Shown here piece after piece: positions 40,261 through 44,489 of a DNA stretch of 44,489 bases. Location of the stretch: positions 1-44,489 of the forward strand of contig PWHU01000081.1 of assembly GCA_003555395.1 (NCBI GenBank), in the 5' to 3' direction. The stretch comes from Thermoplasmata archaeon (GTDB lineage: Archaea; Thermoplasmatota; Thermoplasmata; Halarchaeoplasmatales; Halarchaeoplasmataceae). The first letter of the stretch is position 1. Every line of letters starts with the position of its first letter. Below the pieces are notes generated by a model. That model saw only the letters and a program-made list of their open reading frames with translations, had not been told where the DNA came from and searched no databases. The position numbers and the translations under genes are program-made.

Positions 40261-40316
40261 TGTCATCCCCTGCTAGTGAAGGACCCAGAAAATACGAACA
40301 TCTGTGTCCTTCACTA
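40231..40316. repeat. Two consecutive strong hairpins
   Basis: Hairpin 1: GGGGAAGACATTAT (40231-40244) pairs with ATAATGTCATCCCC (40257-40270), 13 of 14 positions matching. Hairpin 2: TAGTGAAGGAC (40274-40284) pairs exactly with GTCCTTCACTA (40306-40316), extended by CAGA/TCTG after a one-base mismatch. A TATAG lies at each outer edge (40227-40231 and 40315-40319). This may be a structured RNA, a tandem terminator or a tiny inserted element. They are the main content of the 620-base gap between the PspC and MATE genes. Confidence 0.6.
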
Positions 40317-40328
40317 TAGAGAGCATGA

Positions 40329-40478
40329 TTTTATAACCTCGTTTTTTGGATCTGGGTCGGCGCTACGGTTCTGGCTTATTACTTCGTATATTCGATAACG
40401 GGAGTGATCGTCGTTTTTCTTTTGTACCTGGGCTGGAGCAGAGCGTTCGTGAAAAGGATGGAAGAGGGAAAGATCTGA
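40329..40478 (+). pseudogene. Membrane-protein-like frame without a start codon
   Basis: Between stops at 40326-40328 and 40476-40478 a 49-residue frame encodes two hydrophobic stretches (LVFWIWVGATVLAYYFVYSITG and VIVVFLLYLGW) and a basic-acidic end (RAFVKRMEEGKI) typical of small inner-membrane proteins. No ATG precedes the hydrophobic part. With the 40162 peptide it may be the two halves of one gene split by the hairpins, though the frames do not join simply. Confidence 0.35.
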
Positions 40479-40568
40479 GTCTGTAAAGGATCAAACATTA
40501 GCCGGGTCATGACCGTCTTCCGTCACATAAATTTTACTCTTTTTAAAAATGACAGCTTACCAAATTCC

Positions 40569-40610
40569 GTTTCATAGGAAACTATTTTATAAGACCGTTT
40601 CATGCGAAAC
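40569..40610 (+). promoter_or_regulatory. Twin palindromic operators flanking the MATE promoter TATA box
   Basis: GTTTCATAGGAAAC (40569-40582) and GTTTCATGCGAAAC (40597-40610) share the palindrome GTTTCATxxGAAAC and are 28 bases apart, start to start. The TATA-like CTATTTTATAAG lies between them, and the MATE ATG is at 40623. Protein bound there would block the basal factors. The MarR regulator encoded second in the operon is the natural candidate, giving autoregulation. Confidence 0.75.
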
Positions 40611-40622
40611 TAGTATCGGACC

Positions 40623-42173
40623 ATGACCGACGATCCTTCAACCCTAAAGAACGTTTATAAAAAACTCAAACAAAAGATGGGTAGACCCAGTAAGGACGAG
40701 ATCTTGGAAGGGAATACAATAGGGGTGATGTTCAAACTGGCCTGGCCCATAATGGTGGCCACTTTTCTAAGGACTCTTTACAATCTTGTCGACACCATCT
40801 GGCTGGGTAGATTACCGGCGGAAGAAGCACGTTACTCGGTCACGGCGGCCAGTCAAGCCTGGTCCGTGGTGTTCATTATCATGTCAGTAGAGATCGGGAT
40901 GGGCATCGCGGCTCTAGCATTGATATCTCAATATACAGGAGCAAAAAAATATGATAAGGCATCTGAATACGCGGGTCAACTCTACTTTCTCGTCATCGTC
41001 TTATCCATCGTCTTGGGAGTGATAGGCTACTTTACCAGTCCCATCCTGTTAGAAGTTCTTACCGGCCCGGAATCTGCGGAGCTGGCCGCATACGGTACCA
41101 GTTATCTACAGATCATCTTTATGGGCATACCCGCGATGTTCCTTTTCTTCGCTTTCATGTTCATCTTGAGAGGGTGGGGAGACAATATCACGCCCATGAA
41201 GATAGTGGCGGTCACCTCTGTGTTAAATATGGTGATAGACCCCATACTGATATTTGGATCTGGGGCCGTTATAAATCTAGGTCCTGTAAGTTTCACGGTT
41301 CCGACGATCTTCGGATATTCGATACCAAAGATGGGCTTAGAGGGTGCCGCTTATGCGACGATAGGGACTAGAGCGTTGGGTGCGATATATTCTTTCTACT
41401 TGATGTTCTCAGGCAAATTGGGTATAGAACTCAAGCTCTCATATCTCATCCCGGACTTCACCAAGATAAAGCATTTCATCAAGATCGGAATCCCGGCCGC
41501 ATCGGGAAGATTTTTCAGTGCACTGGGATTCCTTATCCTCTGGGGGATAATCTATAGATTACCCAACCCCGATGTGGCAGGGGCCGCCTACGGCGCCGCC
41601 AGCCGTATACTCAACATCACATTTTTGGTCGTGGGTGGGGTGACCATGGCCATGAGTACCATGGTAGGTCAGAGCCTCGGCGCCGACATGATAGAGAGGA
41701 CGGAGAAGGTTACAAGGACAGGACTCATCGCCTTGGCCGGGCTGACATCCGTGATAGCGGTAATGATATTCCTTACGAGGAACATCCTCATGGGCTTTAT
41801 AGTACCTGAAAATCCTGAGGTGATCAGTTCCGGGGCTGAATTTTTATTTATATTCTCATTATCGATGCCTTTCTTCGGGATCTTCAGGGGTATCACGGAT
41901 ATTTTAGGGGGTTCTGGACATACGACGCAAAAGATGGTGCTCGATCTTAGCAGGATATGGGCCTTCAGATTACTTTTCGTTTTCATCTTAGCACTGGTCA
42001 TAGGGATGGATTCTACCGGTGTATGGATCGGCATGGCTATCAGCAACGTAGTGGCTGCGGGAGTCGGCTTCTTCGTTTACTCTATGGGTTGGTGGAAAGA
42101 AAAAGTTATACACGACGAACCGACTTCTAGACCCGATCTGCACACAAAGAAAAATGATGATGGATATAATTGA
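40623..42173 (+). CDS. MATE family efflux transporter
   Basis: A 516-residue transporter with about twelve membrane helices in two MatE halves. The first half begins at MFKLAWPIMVATFLRTLYNLVDTIWLG and the second at FIKIGIPAASGRFFSALGFLILWG, both typical. MATE proteins export cationic drugs or metabolites using sodium or proton gradients. The cytoplasmic N-terminus (about 40 residues) and C-terminus are charged. It is the first gene of an operon with a MarR regulator and lies behind twin operator palindromes, so it is probably induced by a small toxic ligand. Confidence 0.94.
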   Translation: MTDDPSTLKNVYKKLKQKMGRPSKDEILEGNTIGVMFKLAWPIMVATFLRTLYNLVDTIWLGRLPAEEARYSVTAASQAWSVVFIIMSVEIGMGIAALALISQYTGAKKYDKASEYAGQLYFLVIVLSIVLGVIGYFTSPILLEVLTGPESAELAAYGTSYLQIIFMGIPAMFLFFAFMFILRGWGDNITPMKIVAVTSVLNMVIDPILIFGSGAVINLGPVSFTVPTIFGYSIPKMGLEGAAYATIGTRALGAIYSFYLMFSGKLGIELKLSYLIPDFTKIKHFIKIGIPAASGRFFSALGFLILWGIIYRLPNPDVAGAAYGAASRILNITFLVVGGVTMAMSTMVGQSLGADMIERTEKVTRTGLIALAGLTSVIAVMIFLTRNILMGFIVPENPEVISSGAEFLFIFSLSMPFFGIFRGITDILGGSGHTTQKMVLDLSRIWAFRLLFVFILALVIGMDSTGVWIGMAISNVVAAGVGFFVYSMGWWKEKVIHDEPTSRPDLHTKKNDDGYN

Positions 42174-42208
42174 GTGTGAAAATATGAGAGTTGGATAGGA
42201 GGAAAAAG

Positions 42209-42646
42209 ATGGTTGAAGACTACTCTGAGGAGGATTCCATACATAAGCTGCACCAGATAGTTCATAAAAAATTGATCAGCTTTATCCGAAAGGAGATGGA
42301 GCCCTACGATTTCAGTAGGGGAGAATTCCCGGTTCTCTTCAAGCTTATAAAGAACGGAGACGGCAGGACCCAAAAGGAGATATGTGAGATGCTGTACGTC
42401 TCAAAATCCACCACATCCAAGATAATCCAAAGCCTGGTGGAAAAGGGCTATCTGAGGAAGGAAAAAGATGAGGAGGACAAAAGAGCGATGAGGATATTTC
42501 TCACGGAAAGGAAAGATGAGATAGAGGACCTCATCAAAGAATTGGACGAAAAAGCGGAAAACAAGATGCTAGAGGGGTTCGAGGAAGAAGAAAAAAAGCA
42601 TCTGAGGGATTACTTTGAGAGGATTTTAAAAAATTTGGAGCGTTGA
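42209..42646 (+). CDS. MarR family transcriptional regulator
   Basis: A 145-residue winged-helix repressor of the MarR family. Helices around residues 50-75 contain GDGRTQKEICEMLYVSKSTTSKIIQSLVEKGYLRKEKDEEDKRAMRIFLT in order, the recognition helix and charged wing of this family. The ORF extends to TTG 42191, but TAGGAGGA lies 5 bases before ATG 42209, which I take as the start. It follows the MATE gene by 35 bases and probably controls the operon through the GTTTC/GAAAC palindromes upstream. Long terminal helices form the dimer. Confidence 0.93.
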   Translation: MVEDYSEEDSIHKLHQIVHKKLISFIRKEMEPYDFSRGEFPVLFKLIKNGDGRTQKEICEMLYVSKSTTSKIIQSLVEKGYLRKEKDEEDKRAMRIFLTERKDEIEDLIKELDEKAENKMLEGFEEEEKKHLRDYFERILKNLER

Positions 42647-42647
42647 T

Positions 42648-43028
42648 TTAATACCGAAGAGAGAACCAGAGGAACGATCCGATCAAGACCCCACTTACTA
42701 GTCCGGAGATAGCACCCGCGGAAAAGGCTGTGGTATAAGCGACTGCGGTACTCCACGCGAACACGAGTCCGAGCGCGATCCCAACAAGCGTTCCCCATCC
42801 CATGCCGAAAGGTATGATCAGAAATTCTCTTTGACCGAACCACTTTTTTATCAAACCCAAGGCACAGATGGAACCTATGATTATACCTGCGGCAACACCG
42901 TTGGTAAGTCCGATGCTAGTCCCCATATTGAATAAAGCACCGGTGATTATCCAAACCGGCGTTCCGACCACGAGACCTAGCGTAAAACCCGTGGCGCCGA
43001 GATGTTTAGATGAATCATTATTCTCCAT
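42648..43028 (-). CDS. Small Gly-rich four-helix membrane protein
   Basis: A 126-residue protein with four hydrophobic segments (about 11-34, 38-59, 68-90, 98-122) rich in small residues (GLVVGTP, GVAAGIIIG, GISLGL-like packing motifs). No family is recognised. Its stop lies 1 base from the convergent marR stop. A minus-strand TATA-like element (AATATAAATAATATAGG, about 43040-43056) is about 25 bases before the ATG, so it is likely leaderless. Function unknown. Confidence 0.75.
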   Translation of the reverse strand: MENNDSSKHLGATGFTLGLVVGTPVWIITGALFNMGTSIGLTNGVAAGIIIGSICALGLIKKWFGQREFLIIPFGMGWGTLVGIALGLVFAWSTAVAYTTAFSAGAISGLVSGVLIGSFLWFSLRY

Positions 43029-43067
43029 AGGATATCATACAGCCTATATTATTTATATTATTCTATC

Positions 43068-43628
43068 TCATCTCTCTCCGATCACCCAGTAGTGATCCTG
43101 CGTTGATCCGGTATCGATCATCTTGAAATCTTTTTCCTCCAAAATTTCCACTGCCTCCTCTTTGGTCAACCTCACATGCGAAGGAGGGCCGTTTTTTGTT
43201 ACTTTTTGCTTGTCCCAATCCACTATCAAAAGTCCGCCGTTTTTTTTCATGACTCTATGGACTTCATTCAGAGTCGAGAAGTCGTCGAGCTCGTGCAGAA
43301 CGTTCAACATGAAAGTCTTGTTTACCTCGCTATCTGGTAAAGGGATCTCGGTCTCTTCGGAGAGAAGGACTTCGACGTTCTTTGCTCCATGTTCTTCAAG
43401 CCTCTCTTCAAGTTTCTTCACCATCTCTTCCTGCACATCAACGGCGTAGATTTTTCCGCGCTTTGCTCTCTCGGCGGCGGGAAAAGTCAAGAAACCGGTA
43501 CCGGCACCGAGGTCCAATATAACGTCGTCTTCTTCTACCTTCAATAATGAAAATATATATTCTGGCCTCTTCCTTTCTTCGGAATCTAAGCAATCTGCTC
43601 GACTTGGATCGTACTTATGACCGCTCAT
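43068..43628 (-). CDS. Class I SAM-dependent methyltransferase
   Basis: A 186-residue methyltransferase of the UbiE/Methyltransf_11 type. Motif I is ILDLGAGTGFLT (37-48), the acidic end of strand 2 is YAVDVQ, and the post-motifs LNVLHELDD and GGLLIVDW are present. The short N-terminal part includes a C-free region rich in charged residues. Such enzymes methylate small molecules or lipids; the substrate cannot be told. It is divergent from the cyanophycinase-family gene with 79 bases between them. Confidence 0.88.
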   Translation of the reverse strand: MSGHKYDPSRADCLDSEERKRPEYIFSLLKVEEDDVILDLGAGTGFLTFPAAERAKRGKIYAVDVQEEMVKKLEERLEEHGAKNVEVLLSEETEIPLPDSEVNKTFMLNVLHELDDFSTLNEVHRVMKKNGGLLIVDWDKQKVTKNGPPSHVRLTKEEAVEILEEKDFKMIDTGSTQDHYWVIGER

Positions 43629-43673
43629 GGTGAGGGATTTGAAACATTCTCTATTAATCTTGTCCTAGGGCGA

Positions 43674-43686
43674 AAAGGTTTATCTA
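43674..43686 (+). promoter_or_regulatory. TATA-like element for the cyanophycinase-family gene
   Basis: AAAGGTTTATCTA lies about 25-30 bases before ATG 43708, consistent with a leaderless transcript. Confidence 0.4.
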
Positions 43687-43707
43687 CGCCGGCTCTTATA
43701 GACAAAC

Positions 43708-44489
43708 ATGAGCAAGGGAAGTATAATCGCCATGGGAGGCAACATAGATCTTAGACCGGACACACCGCTTTTCAAGGAATATTTCAACATAGCCCAGAAG
43801 ATAACTTCCGGTACGCCGACCATAGGGATCATACCCACCGCCAGCGGTACACCTGAAGTGAGCATGCAGGGTTATACAGAACTTTTCGAAAGCTTCAGTT
43901 CTAAAACAGTAGTTATAGATCCAAAGGACAGAGAAGAAGCTAACAGCGAGGAGACGGTAAAGAAGGTAGAGAAGAGCGACGCCTTCTTTTTGACCGGTGG
44001 TCACCAGTTACGGATCACTGCTCTCCTAGGCGGAACAAAACTGGTAGAGAAGGTTAAAGAAAAATTTGAAGAAGGAGCTTTGATCGGAGGTACCAGCGCC
44101 GGTTCCGTCTGTTTGACCACCATAATGATCTCCGGCGACCTACTGAAAAGACCTTTCGTTCACGGGCAGGTCGAACTGACCCAGGGACTGGGTTTCATAC
44201 CGGATATGGTGATAGATACACATTTTACGGAGAGGGGAAGATTTCCCAGGTTGATCCACGTCGTGAGTGAAAATCCGGCTATGAAGGGCATAGGGATAGG
44301 AGAAGGCACAGCCGCGGTGTGGAACCTTGAAAAAGAGGAGTTCCGAGTGATCGGTAGGAATACCGTAGCGGTAGTGGACGGCGTGAACATATCTAAGAAC
44401 AACGCTCCCGATCTGGAATTCGGAGAACCGATCTCGGTGAGCGGCGTAGAGGTCCATGTGTTAAGCAGCGGCGCCCGTTTCGATTACGA
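43708..44489 (+). CDS. Cyanophycinase-like peptidase, S51 family (partial at right edge)
   Basis: An ATG-started frame that runs open to the window end, giving 260 residues. It matches the S51 cyanophycinase family: Ser130 in GGTSAGS is the nucleophile, His172 in DTHF and Glu199 in GIGEG complete the triad, and spacing matches the known enzymes closely. TGGHQLR and GIIPTAS are also conserved. Cyanophycinase cuts beta-Asp-Arg dipeptides from the nitrogen-storage polymer cyanophycin; other members act on different peptides. Only a short C-terminal part should be missing. It shares a divergent promoter region with the methyltransferase gene. Confidence 0.9.
   Translation, partial: MSKGSIIAMGGNIDLRPDTPLFKEYFNIAQKITSGTPTIGIIPTASGTPEVSMQGYTELFESFSSKTVVIDPKDREEANSEETVKKVEKSDAFFLTGGHQLRITALLGGTKLVEKVKEKFEEGALIGGTSAGSVCLTTIMISGDLLKRPFVHGQVELTQGLGFIPDMVIDTHFTERGRFPRLIHVVSENPAMKGIGIGEGTAAVWNLEKEEFRVIGRNTVAVVDGVNISKNNAPDLEFGEPISVSGVEVHVLSSGARFDY

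Noticed and set aside
1-44489. rRNA, tRNA, insertion sequences, integrases or phage genes
   Set aside because: I saw no tRNA cloverleaf, rRNA core sequence, transposase motif or integrase anywhere in the window.

Overview
The window looks archaeal. AT-rich TATA elements sit about 20-30 bases before many start codons, several starts look leaderless, and other genes carry GGAGG or GGTGA ribosome-binding sites. The gene content includes a four-subunit 2-oxoacid:ferredoxin oxidoreductase, DUF1614, PspC and large STAND-type ATPases with winged helices. The surface proteins are extremely Glu/Asp-rich, while the cytoplasmic proteins are rich in both Glu and Lys. Arg is mostly AGA/AGG and Ile often ATA. 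A euryarchaeal lineage, perhaps a Thermoplasmatota relative, is my best guess; no rRNA or other phylogenetic marker is present to settle it.

Layout. Bases 2-142 are the end of a DUF1998 DEAD/DEAH helicase. Bases 198-10841 (minus) encode a 3547-residue secreted, membrane-anchored subtilisin. An RDD/zinc-ribbon membrane protein, a decayed BsuPI-like remnant and a PAS histidine kinase follow. Bases 13309-15676 are an ABC exporter operon with a CARDB-type membrane protein. Bases 15759-18233 encode a surface protein with an M15-like peptidase domain. Bases 18437-31581 hold three STAND/TPR ATPases (two with N-terminal winged helices, one without), a membrane protein with a C-terminal helix-hairpin-helix domain, a triple zinc-ribbon protein and a small Q/P-rich membrane protein.

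From 31690 the content becomes metabolic: an ADP-ribosylglycohydrolase, an alkaline-phosphatase-superfamily phosphodiesterase and a dipeptide-epimerase-like enolase-superfamily enzyme. Next comes a korDABC operon with a DUF1614 membrane protein, then a creatininase-family amidohydrolase, a PspC protein and a 620-base stretch with two strong hairpins and small membrane ORFs. A MATE/marR operon with two palindromic operators follows, then a small membrane protein, a methyltransferase and a cyanophycinase-family peptidase cut by the window end.

How it fits together. Three different surface proteins (subtilisin, M15-like, HhH protein) share a kit of InlB-type repeats and CARDB-like Ig modules ending in one membrane helix, which suggests one cell-envelope assembly style. 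The subtilisin, M15-like domain, dipeptide epimerase, cyanophycinase and creatininase families together suggest scavenging of peptides and unusual amide polymers, feeding ferredoxin-linked 2-oxoacid oxidation. That pathway is inference. The least explained items are the STAND trio with its neighbours, the membrane protein with an intracellular HhH tail, the LF-motif acidic tail of the subtilisin, and the intergenic structures near 18.3, 35.1 and 40.3 kb.
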